The notes under the pieces were generated by a model that saw only the letters and a list, made by a program, of their open reading frames with translations, ran no database searches and was not told the origin of the DNA. A stretch of 40,496 bases of DNA from Tectiglobus sp051009975 (GTDB taxonomy: Bacteria; Pseudomonadota; Alphaproteobacteria; Rhizobiales; Hyphomicrobiaceae). The stretch lies in NCBI GenBank assembly GCA_051009975.1, contig JBPCWA010000140.1, positions 1 to 40,496 on the forward strand. The letters are read 5' to 3'. Shown piece by piece: positions 8,267 to 16,634 of the stretch. Position numbers and translations under genes: made by a program. Each line of letters opens with the position of its first letter. The first letter of the stretch is position 1.

Positions 8267-9276
8267 GTGCTCAACCGTTCAAAGTTGCCTCCATTGGCAT
8301 CGGCTGGTGGTCAGACGTGCTGGCCGATGCGGCGGGACGTACGGAAGGACGTGTCGAAGTGGTTTCGTGCTACACCCGTTCCGCCGACAAGAGACAGGCC
8401 TTCGCCGAAAAATATGGATGCGCCACCGCAAACCATCTCGACGACATCCTGGCCGATGCTGACATTGACGGTATCATCAATACCACGCCCAACCATGTGC
8501 ACCTAGAATCCACAATAGCGGCGGCTCGGGCCCAGAAGCATGTTTTCTTGGATAAGCCCATCGCCAACACGATCGGCGAAGCCAAACAGATCACCCAGAT
8601 TTGCAAGGACGCAGGCGTGACCCTAGGGGTTGGATATCAAAGGCGGCGTGAAGGACACTTTCGATGGATCAAGCAGAGAATTGATTCCGGCGATTTTGGA
8701 GTGATGGTTCAGGCTGAGGCCAATATTAGCCGCGATCGCGAGGGCAAGTTTGATCTTGGGCACTGGCGCTACACGGCGGAGGGCATGCCAGGTGGCGTGA
8801 TGCTACAAATTGGCTTGCACTATGTTGATGTCTTAATGATGCTGCTTGGTCCTGTAGAGTCGGTGTCCGGGATGGCATCACAATTGGTCCTACCTGGCGA
8901 CAACCCTGACATTGGTTCACTGCTCATGACCCATACCAACGGCGCGATCTCGACATTGAACACAAGCTACGCGTCGGCATCTGAATACTACGTCGTGAAC
9001 ATTTACGGCAAGAAGATGAGCGCCTACTACAATCTATTCGACGGCCTGCGCGCGCTTAAACAGGGAGAATCGGAGCAAGCGCCGATTAGCGTCGACAAAG
9101 TCGATACACTGGCGGAGCAGCTCATCGAGTGGGCGAGCGCTGCGCGTGGTAGTGGCACTCCGGAGGTCGGCGGCGAGAGCGCGACCGAGTCTCTTGCTGT
9201 TGTGAAGGCAGGTATCAAATCTGTCGCTGAAAACCGACATGTCAAGGTCGCCGAAATATTGTCCAGCGACGACTGA
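8263..9276 (+). CDS. Gfo/Idh/MocA family oxidoreductase
   Basis: A 337-residue NAD(P)-dependent dehydrogenase of the glucose-fructose oxidoreductase/inositol dehydrogenase family. The N-terminal Rossmann region reads VASIGIGWWSDVLADAA, a slightly irregular dinucleotide loop. NTTPNHVHLESTIAAARAQKHVFLDKPIAN follows, with the family's catalytic-type lysine in DKP (EKP is more common). GGVMLQIGLHYVDVLMMLLGPVESV in the C-terminal beta-sheet domain holds the usual aspartate/histidine pair (HxxD). It is joined to the TctA gene by an ATGA overlap, so it probably acts on the imported compound or a product of it, such as a cyclitol, sugar acid or sugar. The exact substrate is unknown. Confidence 0.9.
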   Translation: MSAQPFKVASIGIGWWSDVLADAAGRTEGRVEVVSCYTRSADKRQAFAEKYGCATANHLDDILADADIDGIINTTPNHVHLESTIAAARAQKHVFLDKPIANTIGEAKQITQICKDAGVTLGVGYQRRREGHFRWIKQRIDSGDFGVMVQAEANISRDREGKFDLGHWRYTAEGMPGGVMLQIGLHYVDVLMMLLGPVESVSGMASQLVLPGDNPDIGSLLMTHTNGAISTLNTSYASASEYYVVNIYGKKMSAYYNLFDGLRALKQGESEQAPISVDKVDTLAEQLIEWASAARGSGTPEVGGESATESLAVVKAGIKSVAENRHVKVAEILSSDD

Positions 9277-9491
9277 CGCGTCAGATGCCCCCACCGACAT
9301 TCAACAGTTCGGTGAGCGCCAAGATTGGTGTCTTTCGCATCGGAACAGGGGACGATGACCTAGGAGCCGTCAAGCTGCATGCTCACCGAGCAGCGACCGA
9401 CATTTCCCGGCATGGCCATGCAAAGTCGAAAAATACTTACCCGCGATCCAATGGGATTAGAGGTTTAACGAAGAAAATGTGTGATGACCTA

Positions 9492-10149
9492 TCAGTCGCT
9501 GCCCAAGATCTGGTCAATTCTGCTCTTCGACACGCGCACTTCGACGCCTCCTGCGCGCTCCTCTTGCAGGCACATTGCACTCCGCGAGTCGCGATCGCCC
9601 CAACCGCGATTGACCGCTTCTTTTAACTCTTGCAAGGTCGCGTGCGGAAGACGCATGGGCACGTCGAATTGGCGCCCCAATTCACACGCCAGAGCGACAT
9701 CCTTTCGAGCAAGTCTCGGCGCGAAGTCTGGCGGGTCAAACTTCCCAGGTAGAAATTGGCGTGCCATCGTGTCAAAGACGCGGTGACGACCTACGGCGCC
9801 GTGACGCACCGCTTCCCAGAGAGCGTAGGCTTCGAGGCCAGCCTTCACGCCCATCGTAAACGCCTCGGCGAGTGCAATTTGCAGGATATAGCCGCTCAGG
9901 TTGTGGACCAATTTGGCAATGGCGCCAGAGCCCGTCGTACCGACGTGGCGGCCCCGGCAGCGACAAAAAGATGACATCGGCGCCCTGTGCTACAGCGGCC
10001 GGCGTGTCGGCCCATGTGGCTTCGGCCTCCAGATGCGGTGCCGCCGCTTCTCGTCTGCGGTCATGCACAGTCAGATCGTGGTGTCCCCGAATGGCATTCA
10101 TTGCTATCGAGGCACCCATTGTACCCAATCCCACAAATCCGACTTTCAT
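9492..10149 (-). pseudogene. 3-hydroxyisobutyrate dehydrogenase-type NAD(P)-binding protein, internally deleted
   Basis: Two halves of one beta-hydroxyacid dehydrogenase lie in different minus-strand frames. From the ATG at 10149, MKVGFVGLGTMGASIAMNAI gives the Rossmann loop and runs to DVIFLSLPGPP at about codon 68. The frame then breaks near 9950. The other frame resumes at HVGTTGSGAIAKLVHN, with the family's catalytic lysine, and continues through FTMGVKAGLEAYALWEAVRHGAVG and NRGWGDRDSRS to a stop at 9492. About 90 residues expected between the halves are missing, including the substrate-binding DxPVSGG segment. The gap is out of frame, so no intact enzyme can be made. A GRH-PRH-type overlap at the junction suggests a simple deletion. 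The former role was probably oxidation of a 3-hydroxy acid. Confidence 0.82.
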
Positions 10150-10296
10150 GTTAGTACTCCGGTTCGAATTGGGCATCAGACAACCGGGCATTGAGCCATC
10201 AGATTCGTCCAGCAAGTTTCAAGATGCCTGGCTTGTGACAGGATCAAAATGTCAAAATCAATATGGACGAATGTTCCGCACGTCGTCGCCCGCCCA

Positions 10297-10602
10297 TCAA
10301 TCGTCGTCGCCGAAAACTTCCATTGCGACTCGTCCGGCATTTACCGCCGTTGGCCAACCCGAATAGAAGGCAATGTGCGTGATCATTGCTTTAATTTCAG
10401 CCTTGGTCACTCCGTTGTCGAGCGCGCGTTGTATGTGCCCTTTCAATTCGGCCGTCCGGTAATGTGACGCAAGCAATGTGATAGTGATCAGGCTTCGGTC
10501 CCGCTTGGAAATGTCACTTTGTTCCCATACGTCACCAAACAGCACCTCATCTCGCAATTGACCAAGTTTTGGGATGAACTCATAGACGGTTTTGACAGTC
10601 AT
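10297..10602 (-). CDS. Carboxymuconolactone decarboxylase family protein
   Basis: A complete 101-residue helical protein of the carboxymuconolactone decarboxylase (CMD) family. Its hallmarks are the DISKRDRSLITITLLASHYRTAELKGH segment and the downstream GVTKAEIKAMITHIAFYSGWPTAVNA. The second histidine region and the GWP turn are typical of the CMD/PcaC branch rather than of AhpD-type peroxidases, since there is no CxxC. AGGAG lies about 7 bases upstream of the ATG at 10602. It could act on a lactone or dicarboxylic intermediate, or be one of the many CMD proteins without a known reaction. It lies 147 bp upstream of, and on the same strand as, the broken dehydrogenase, and the two may once have been one transcript. 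Confidence 0.88.
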   Translation of the reverse strand: MTVKTVYEFIPKLGQLRDEVLFGDVWEQSDISKRDRSLITITLLASHYRTAELKGHIQRALDNGVTKAEIKAMITHIAFYSGWPTAVNAGRVAMEVFGDDD

Positions 10603-11119
10603 CTCTTTCTCCTAGCGAATGAAATCGTACCTTCGGCCATAATGGAGAAAACCGCTGTTATGCGTCATGATCAAGAGTGCATGCGCTATGGTCACAGTTG
10701 TGAAGCGCCAAACTCCATTTCGTCAACTCATCAAACTTTACCGCTGTCGACAATTACCGCCATCGAAGGTCAATCCAAAGTGGGAGCCCGAGAGGCCATC
10801 TCACCGCAAAGATCGCAATTTCACTAAACACGTCTGATCCTAGGACTTCAAAGTCAAATTGCTTCGGCCACCGCGCTTCCAATTAGCTGTGCATCACCGC
10901 CATCTGCCTGGTCGCTATCGGCATCACAAAGTGCTCGGCGTCGATACCGTGTAGACAAGCCCAAAAACCGACTGCAAATTCCAATCATCTCGGATCTCAG
11001 GCGAGACAGGTTCGTCCTCGGTCACCTCACCGTGGTTGTTGCTAGATGGTCCAACAATACAGTTGGAGCCCGCTCCTGCGTGTCAAACTACACAGCGAAA
11101 CGACGCGCCAAGAAACAAC
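10603..11119. other. Intergenic, 517 bp, no gene recognised
   Basis: Neither strand shows a reading frame with a ribosome site and protein-like composition. On the minus strand roughly 10905-11072 stays open in one frame for about 50 codons but has no start with a ribosome site and no family resemblance that I recognise. It could be a remnant. No repeat, terminator or RNA gene was seen. Confidence 0.45.
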
Positions 11120-11743
11120 TCAGTTTTGAATGGATTGAGCGTCGGCATTGGTTTTAGGTCGGTTGAATGTCTCTTGGTGTAGTATCCTTAGCTCTTTGCC
11201 GATCCTGTCCCGAACACCAGTTAGCTTCACGAGTAAGTCCGACAGTTCAACTTCTTTGTCACTATCCGGTCTTTCGCTCTTGGCGATGTCTTTCGCCTTG
11301 GCTCGGAAACCGTCCCATTTGTCGAGCTCGTCGTGAATTTTCTGATTTGCAAAGTACTGTTCGAGCATCGCCAGTTTTGAGATTCTCTCCTGATCAATCT
11401 CAGATGCCGGAACACGGTCACTTCCCGGTCTGTAACGATCAATGATATCCCAGACTCTCTTGTACTCTAGGTCCAGGGCCTCATATAAATCTTCCAGTTT
11501 GGCTCTCCGTATGTCGGTGAGGCGGCGGCGTTCTACATCTTCGTTCTGTTCCTTTTTGTGCTGCCACTCCGCAGTTACTCTTTCCATAGTTCGGATGTGA
11601 TTGGCGGCGGCCATGTCCTCGTTATGGCGGCGCGCTCCTTTGACCAAGCGCCATTGCACGAAGCCGCTTGAGAAGATGCCAACGACGGCACCGACTAGCG
11701 CGATGACGACTGCGCCGTTGGTTGTGTCTTGAAGCCATTCCAT
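11120..11743 (-). CDS. Hypothetical membrane-anchored coiled-coil protein
   Basis: A 207-residue protein that I do not recognise. From the ATG at 11743 there is one membrane segment at about residues 10-30 (GAVVIALVGAVVGIFSSGF). A long charged helical part follows, with heptad-like spacing, at about 40-105 (rich in Glu, Arg, Lys; ADIRRAKLEDLYEALDLEYKRVW-like), and a second charged helix at the C-terminus. Few cysteines and no catalytic motif are seen. The likely arrangement is a cytoplasmic coiled-coil domain tethered to the inner membrane. An upstream in-frame start at 11842 adds 33 basic residues and is less likely; the ribosome site is weak for both. It is a single gene flanked by large gaps, which is common for horizontally moved single genes. 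Confidence 0.65.
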   Translation of the reverse strand: MEWLQDTTNGAVVIALVGAVVGIFSSGFVQWRLVKGARRHNEDMAAANHIRTMERVTAEWQHKKEQNEDVERRRLTDIRRAKLEDLYEALDLEYKRVWDIIDRYRPGSDRVPASEIDQERISKLAMLEQYFANQKIHDELDKWDGFRAKAKDIAKSERPDSDKEVELSDLLVKLTGVRDRIGKELRILHQETFNRPKTNADAQSIQN

Positions 11744-12234
11744 GACAGTTGATCGCCTATTCCTGGCGCGGTCGTCGCGCCACCTATGCATATGCAAACC
11801 CTTAGTAGATGAGAGCCTCTTGTTGCCAAGTATGGCCGCCAAGTCAACGCCGCGATCTGTCGGGCATGTTGATCAATACAAAGTCAGAACAGATCTTGCT
11901 TTTGAATATCGCCCATAGGTGGCACCACATGTATCACAGAATGCGTTGGTGACGTCAGATGGATGGCCGATAACTTCCGCAACTGATTGAGTTGCGAAGA
12001 AGTGCTGTAAACTCTTCGAGCTTCGAACCGAAAGGAATGTTGGCGAATAGTACCTGCGATGATCATTTTTCTACGGCCGAAGAATCAATCTTCCCGCAAG
12101 TTGCCAACAACTATGCCCCTTGGACAACGAAATTCCCCGGTGCCGAGCCCGTCTCTTACTTCGGTCTTCTCAATTGTCGTCCCTGCTCGCATGTTGTAAC
12201 TTCAAGAGGCAGCAATGGGAAGGAAAAGGGATCC
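11744..12234. other. Divergent intergenic region, 491 bp
   Basis: This lies between the coiled-coil gene (-) and the D-2-hydroxyacid dehydrogenase (+) and must hold promoters for both. An in-frame extension upstream of the dehydrogenase exists from 11992 but does not look like protein of that family. No clear -35/-10 pair, repeat or RNA gene was picked out. Confidence 0.4.
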
Positions 12235-13221
12235 GTGTCGCTTCCATGGCTCGTCGTGACGTTTAGTGCCAGTTCAAGAGACCGTTCCATCATCTCCGCC
12301 GCGGCTGAAGGCGTTGCACACGTGGCTTACCTCGATGAACAAGCCGAGGACAGTCGCAGAAGTATTTTGGCTAATGCCACAGTTCTTCTGTCTCGCAATA
12401 CGGCAAAAGAATTGCGCTCTGGCGAGGAGCAATCGTTCAAGAAATTGCGTCTCGTTCAATATCTGTCAGCGGGAATAGACTTCATCCCCTTGAAGAAATT
12501 CCCTGAAGCAACGCTTATTGCCGGCAACGGCGGCGGATATGCTGAGCCGATGGCCGAACACGCTCTGATGATGGCGCTGGCGGCCCATAAGCGGCTTATT
12601 GTCGAACACAAGAAGCTCGAGGAAGGAACATTCGATCAGTTTCGCCTCAATCGCATGTTTTCCGGTTCGACCTGCGGAATTCTTGGTTTCGGAGGGATCG
12701 GCCAGGCGACCGCGCGGCTTATGCGGGCTGCAGGATCGAAAATCCATGCGATCAACCGCAGTGGGCAAACAAACGAATGCGTCGATTGGATCGGAACGAC
12801 AGATCAACTCGCTCAATTCTTAGGGCGAATTGATACGCTAGTCGTCAGCCTACCATTGACGCCGGCTACTGCTGGGCTGTTGGGTCACTCCGAATTAAGT
12901 GCGATGAAGAACAATGCGGTCCTAGTCAACCTCGCCCGCGGCGAAATTCTTGACGAAAAAGCTCTATTTTTCCATCTACAAGAGACGCCTGAGTTTACGG
13001 CGTGCATCGACGCTTGGTGGATTGAACCTGTGAGGCACGGCGAATTTCGAACAAACTATGACTTCTTGCGACTTCCGAATGTCCTTGCGTCTCCACACAA
13101 TTCCGCATCCGTTACCGGCTGGTCCGAAATTGCAATGCGCCGCGCCCTGGCTAATGCTTGCCGCGCGCTGCGTGGTGTTACTCCACGGTTTGTAGTGCCG
13201 TTTCAGGATAGAATGATGTAG
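12235..13221 (+). CDS. D-isomer-specific 2-hydroxyacid dehydrogenase family, NAD-binding
   Basis: A 328-residue NAD-dependent enzyme that interconverts D-2-hydroxy acids and 2-oxo acids. The substrate-binding half (1-100 and the last 40 residues) encloses a Rossmann domain with CGILGFGGIGQATARLM (GxGxxG). The catalytic triad is visible: Arg in VNLARGEILDEKAL, Glu in CIDAWWIEP and His in ASPHNSASVTGW. The GTG at 12235 is chosen because a GGAAGGAAAAGG purine-rich ribosome site lies just upstream and the family starts here; the open frame extends further upstream without family resemblance. The gene is alone on its strand. It could process a 2-oxo or 2-hydroxy acid imported by one of the nearby transporters, but this is inference. 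Confidence 0.87.
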   Translation: MSLPWLVVTFSASSRDRSIISAAAEGVAHVAYLDEQAEDSRRSILANATVLLSRNTAKELRSGEEQSFKKLRLVQYLSAGIDFIPLKKFPEATLIAGNGGGYAEPMAEHALMMALAAHKRLIVEHKKLEEGTFDQFRLNRMFSGSTCGILGFGGIGQATARLMRAAGSKIHAINRSGQTNECVDWIGTTDQLAQFLGRIDTLVVSLPLTPATAGLLGHSELSAMKNNAVLVNLARGEILDEKALFFHLQETPEFTACIDAWWIEPVRHGEFRTNYDFLRLPNVLASPHNSASVTGWSEIAMRRALANACRALRGVTPRFVVPFQDRMM

Positions 13222-13357
13222 ATACCCCGTTTCGACACATGGGCAGACGATCAACCGATATCTGACGATGCCGACAGCGTCGAAGCGTGGAGACACCGCC
13301 GAGCAAATACGGTAATCGCGGTGAGCGGCAAGCGCTCAGAGTGTGTACGCGCAATCG

Positions 13358-13393
13358 GGTCGGCTGGCTGGTCGGCTGGCGGGTCGGCTGGAC
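13358..13393. repeat. Three 12-bp tandem repeats
   Basis: Three head-to-tail units of GGTCGGCTGGNN occupy 13358-13369, 13370-13381 and 13382-13393, differing only in the last two bases. They lie in the convergent gap between the D-2-hydroxyacid dehydrogenase and the small minus-strand gene. Such short GC-rich repeats can change in number by slippage; no function is evident. Confidence 0.75.
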
Positions 13394-13416
13394 GGAACCG
13401 CGAAGTATCCCAATTG

Positions 13417-13746
13417 TCAATTGGACTGTGAAGAGTAGATACACTCGTCGACGTAGTGGTTTTGAATCCACAACAGCTCTTCAGGTACTTCTTCGCCATT
13501 GCTATTCAGCTCAGCGATCCTCTGCCGGATGAGTTCGACCACCAATCGCGGGTCACCCACCTGCTCCACAATTCTTGAAAAAACCCGCACATCATCGCGC
13601 TTGTCAGTAAATTTCATGTCATATTGGTCCAGAATTTGAATCGGTGGAATGGACAAGTGGTGCGGATCACGGCCCGGGAGTCCGAACGGGATGGGAAACG
13701 CCAGAGCACCCACGCCGGCCCGATCCGCACTTCTATTTGTACCCAT
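13417..13746 (-). CDS. Hypothetical small protein
   Basis: A 109-residue open frame that I do not recognise. The first half (1-45) is rich in Pro, Gly and hydrophobic residues (LAFPIPFGLPGRDPHH, IPPIQILDQYD). The second half is charged and probably helical (DDVRVFSRIVEQVGDPRLVVELIRQRIAEL) and ends in EELLWIQNHYVDECIYSS. No signal peptide or membrane span is seen. An internal ATG at 13617 would give 66 residues. No strong ribosome site is present for either, so the start is uncertain. The even amino-acid make-up of the second half suggests a real gene. Confidence 0.5.
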   Translation of the reverse strand: MGTNRSADRAGVGALAFPIPFGLPGRDPHHLSIPPIQILDQYDMKFTDKRDDVRVFSRIVEQVGDPRLVVELIRQRIAELNSNGEEVPEELLWIQNHYVDECIYSSQSN

Positions 13747-13976
13747 GGTTCCGCAGCGAGCAACTCTGAAGGTTAGGCAGCGGCAGCACCATATCGCTGA
13801 AAGTTAGGGCAACTTCAGAAGTCTCGGACCTGATCGCAATTTACCTCCACGTGCATCTGGTCATGCCATCGCTCAGATATTACGCTAGGGCTTCGGGTTT
13901 CGCCCCCAAACCTGAGCTCCGGGATGATGATATTGAGCTCGCCTAATAAACATCAACTAAGTGGAATTTGGTAACG

Positions 13977-14909
13977 ATGAGCAGAACACCTGCATATCAA
14001 ATAAGGCTGGGCGGTTACGGCCCATCCTCGACCTGTTTTAGTAAGGGACTGAGGTACATCGGCGAGCGCTTGTCAAAGACCTACGGCGACGAAGTTGATG
14101 TCAAGTACATCTACAATATTTTGGATTTGGACTACCGATCCGAAGATATTCTGTGGCTCGTCGAGTCCGGGATGCTAACCATTGGCTATCAATCGACAAG
14201 CTATTTTACTCAGCGCGTTCCGGAGATGGGTGTTCTCGATCTCCCCTTTGTTTTCCAGGACCGCATAGTTGCGCGCAATTTAATGGATGGAGAGTTGGGC
14301 GAGACGCTTGCCGCAAAACTTGAAGATCATATGGCGTGCCGCATTCTAGGTTACTTTGAAAATGGCTTCCGCCACATATCCAACAATTTAAGACCAATTC
14401 ACATGCCAGAAGATTTGTCGGGCATGCGTATCCGCGTACTACCCAGTGAAATCCAGTCGCGGACATTTGAGCATCTTGGAGCCATTCCTCTCTCCATGGA
14501 CTTGAGCGAGGCCCTACAATGCATAGCATCCGGGACCATCGAAGCTCAGGAAAATCCACTAGCAAATACGGTGACATACGGTGCGCACAAGTATCACCGC
14601 TTTCACACGCTGAGCGGCCACTCTTATTTGTCTCGACCGATCATGGTCCATCGCCCATCATTTGAAGGATTGAGGAATGAGATCAGAACAACACTTGTCG
14701 AAGCCGTAAGGGAGGCGATAGTGCTTCAGCGCCAGCTTGCGATCGAAGAGGAGAATGAAGCAAGGAACCAAATCCTCATTGAGCAAGGTGAGATACACGA
14801 ACTCGCAGACGTGGAGTATAACGCCTTTCGTCAGTCTGTGAGCCCACTCCTCGATAAGGCACGCACAATCTTTGACCAGAATATTTTGAGTCTTTTGCCT
14901 TCGCTCTAG
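13977..14909 (+). CDS. TRAP-type DctP-family binding protein lacking a signal peptide
   Basis: A 310-residue protein of the DctP/TRAP solute receptor family, which normally binds organic acids in the periplasm for a DctQM permease. The family core is clear: GFRHISNNLRPIHMPEDLSGMRIRV with the ligand carboxylate-binding Arg, FEHLGAIPLSMDLSEALQCIASGTIEAQENPLANT, and the long C-terminal helix. The chain opens directly in the mature domain (SRTPAYQIRLGGYGPSSTCFSKGL) with no hydrophobic leader. An in-frame TAA at 13944 rules out a longer N-terminus in this frame. A TTG at 13968 is an alternative start and adds three residues. No DctQ or DctM gene adjoins it. It may be a cytosolic derivative, or a gene that has lost its leader. 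Confidence 0.82.
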   Translation: MSRTPAYQIRLGGYGPSSTCFSKGLRYIGERLSKTYGDEVDVKYIYNILDLDYRSEDILWLVESGMLTIGYQSTSYFTQRVPEMGVLDLPFVFQDRIVARNLMDGELGETLAAKLEDHMACRILGYFENGFRHISNNLRPIHMPEDLSGMRIRVLPSEIQSRTFEHLGAIPLSMDLSEALQCIASGTIEAQENPLANTVTYGAHKYHRFHTLSGHSYLSRPIMVHRPSFEGLRNEIRTTLVEAVREAIVLQRQLAIEEENEARNQILIEQGEIHELADVEYNAFRQSVSPLLDKARTIFDQNILSLLPSL

Positions 14910-14919
14910 AACCAATTCC

Positions 14920-14937
14920 GTTGCCAGGCTTGGCAAC
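14920..14937. terminator. Short hairpin after the DctP-like gene (weak terminator candidate)
   Basis: GTTGCCA (14920-14926) pairs with TGGCAAC (14931-14937) around a GGCT loop, 10 bp after the stop at 14909 and in a convergent gap. There is no T run, so it may stabilise or help end the transcript but is not a classical intrinsic terminator. Confidence 0.35.
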
Positions 14938-15032
14938 AGACCTAGGCCCCATTTGCGCAATAGTTGTCCCCAAACTCCAATACGGCTCTGGCGGTCAAAC
15001 TTTCTGTGCCATGTGCCCCATTCAAAAGGCTC

Positions 15033-16634
15033 TCACTGAGCATCCTCCAGGACCATATCAGCCGCCTTTTCCGCAACCATAGTGACAGGAGCATTGATGT
15101 TCCCAGACGGCATGGTTGGCATAACCGAGGCGTCGACTACCCGCAGCCCCTCCAGTCCGTGGACGCTCAGTCGATCATCAACCACTGCCATTGGATCGAT
15201 TCTCGGTCCCATCTTGCAAGTGCCCATTACGTGGTAGGTCGTTGATCCGGTATCTCGAGCATACTGAAGCAGATCAGAATCACTCTCGCAGCCACTGCCC
15301 GGGTTAGTTTCGAAATCACGGTATTTGGCAAGCGCTTCAGCTTCGCCGACTCGACGGGCGACGCGCATACCGCCTATGAGTGTGGCCTGATCAATTGGAT
15401 CGCTCAAGAAGTTCGGAACGATGGCTGGTGGTGACGCTGGATCGGGCGATTTGATGTGGATGGACCCACGACTTTCCGGTCGGCACTGGTAAACACCGAT
15501 GGTCATACCGGGCTCGCGATGGAATTTCCGCGTGTTGGCGTCAAAGCTACCGTGCGCAAAAAAGAATTGGCAATCCGGAGTATCGAGTTCTGGTCTACTC
15601 TTAATAAATCCGTGACCGATGCCGGCGGTCCATGTAAGCGCACCACGTCGAACAAAGGCGTATCTTATGGCCTCCTTGATCAAACTTAGCCCTCTTGTCT
15701 GCTCGTTTAGCGTAACTCGCTGCTTCACTCGCCAAGAAATTCGTGACGCGTAGTGATCTCGGTAGTTCTCCCCGACGCCTTTCAACTCATGCGCTACGTG
15801 GATTCCGCAGCTCTTCAGCACATTTGGCGCGCCGATTCCCGACAACTCCAGAATCTGGGGCGACTGCACTGCGCCGGCGCAGACTATGACTGCGCTCCCG
15901 GCTCGAGCTTCGAGCAGCTGCCCCTTTGCCCCGTACGAAACTCCAACCGCTCGTTTTCCTTCGAGCAAGATCCGTCGAGCGTATGCGGAGGTTTCAACTT
16001 GCAAATTTGATCGGCTGCGGACTGGTTCAAGGTATGCCTTTGACGCACTGTGGCGTTTGCCGTCCTTTTGAGTAACCTGATAATAGCCGAATCCGTCCTG
16101 CCTGTCGCCATTGTAGTCGGGATTTGCTTCGTAACCACACTCGACACCAGCCTCAATAAAGGCATCGATCATTCCATGGCGTTCGGGCATATCCGCCACA
16201 TTGAGCGGTCCCGCGTCACCGCGCAGGGCGCCACCACCTCGCTCAAATGTCTCAGCCTTCTTGAAGTATGGTATGACATCTTCGTATCCCCAACCGCGGT
16301 TGCCCAGTTGCGCCCAGCCATTATAGTCAATAGCACTACCGCGGACATAGAGCATGCCATTGATGGAAGATGATCCTCCGAGCACCTTTCCACGCGGGAT
16401 CGGAATTCGCCGACCATTGACGTTGCTTTCAGGTTCGGTCTCGAAATTCCAATTCAACTTTGGATGAAAAATCAACTTTTGAAAACCAGCCGGTATGTGA
16501 ATCCAGGGGTTGCTGTCCTCTCCACCTGCTTCAAGCAGGAGGACTCTGTTAGATGGGCGCTCCGACAATCTGTTCGCCAGGACACAGCCTGCCGAGCCTC
16601 CACCAATGATGATATAGTCGAATTGCGCTGACAT
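15033..16634 (-). CDS. GMC family FAD-dependent alcohol oxidoreductase
   Basis: A 533-residue flavoenzyme of the glucose-methanol-choline family, related to choline dehydrogenase and AlkJ-type alcohol dehydrogenases. Visible are the FAD loop FDYIIIGGGSAGCVLANRLSE at the N-terminus, the ...VLLLEAGGED strand, GKVLGGSSSINGMLYVRG (about residues 82-99), the second GMC signature GAVQSPQILELSGIG (about 256), and near the end TYHVMGTCKMG and VVDASVMPTMPSGNINAPVTMVAEKAAD with the catalytic His and Asn. The ATG at 16634 is preferred (an AGG site 5 bases upstream); an ATG at 16655 adds 7 residues. It probably oxidises an alcohol to an aldehyde using a quinone or cytochrome acceptor. It is divergent from the thioesterase gene across a region with paired inverted repeats. 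Confidence 0.93.
   Translation of the reverse strand: MSAQFDYIIIGGGSAGCVLANRLSERPSNRVLLLEAGGEDSNPWIHIPAGFQKLIFHPKLNWNFETEPESNVNGRRIPIPRGKVLGGSSSINGMLYVRGSAIDYNGWAQLGNRGWGYEDVIPYFKKAETFERGGGALRGDAGPLNVADMPERHGMIDAFIEAGVECGYEANPDYNGDRQDGFGYYQVTQKDGKRHSASKAYLEPVRSRSNLQVETSAYARRILLEGKRAVGVSYGAKGQLLEARAGSAVIVCAGAVQSPQILELSGIGAPNVLKSCGIHVAHELKGVGENYRDHYASRISWRVKQRVTLNEQTRGLSLIKEAIRYAFVRRGALTWTAGIGHGFIKSRPELDTPDCQFFFAHGSFDANTRKFHREPGMTIGVYQCRPESRGSIHIKSPDPASPPAIVPNFLSDPIDQATLIGGMRVARRVGEAEALAKYRDFETNPGSGCESDSDLLQYARDTGSTTYHVMGTCKMGPRIDPMAVVDDRLSVHGLEGLRVVDASVMPTMPSGNINAPVTMVAEKAADMVLEDAQ

Noticed and set aside
10905..11072. Minus-strand open stretch that might be a gene remnant
   Set aside because: No start with ribosome site, frames change, and no family resemblance was recognised.
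11992..12234. Extension of the D-2-hydroxyacid dehydrogenase to 11992
   Set aside because: The extra 81 residues are unlike the family and the GTG at 12235 has a purine-rich ribosome site.
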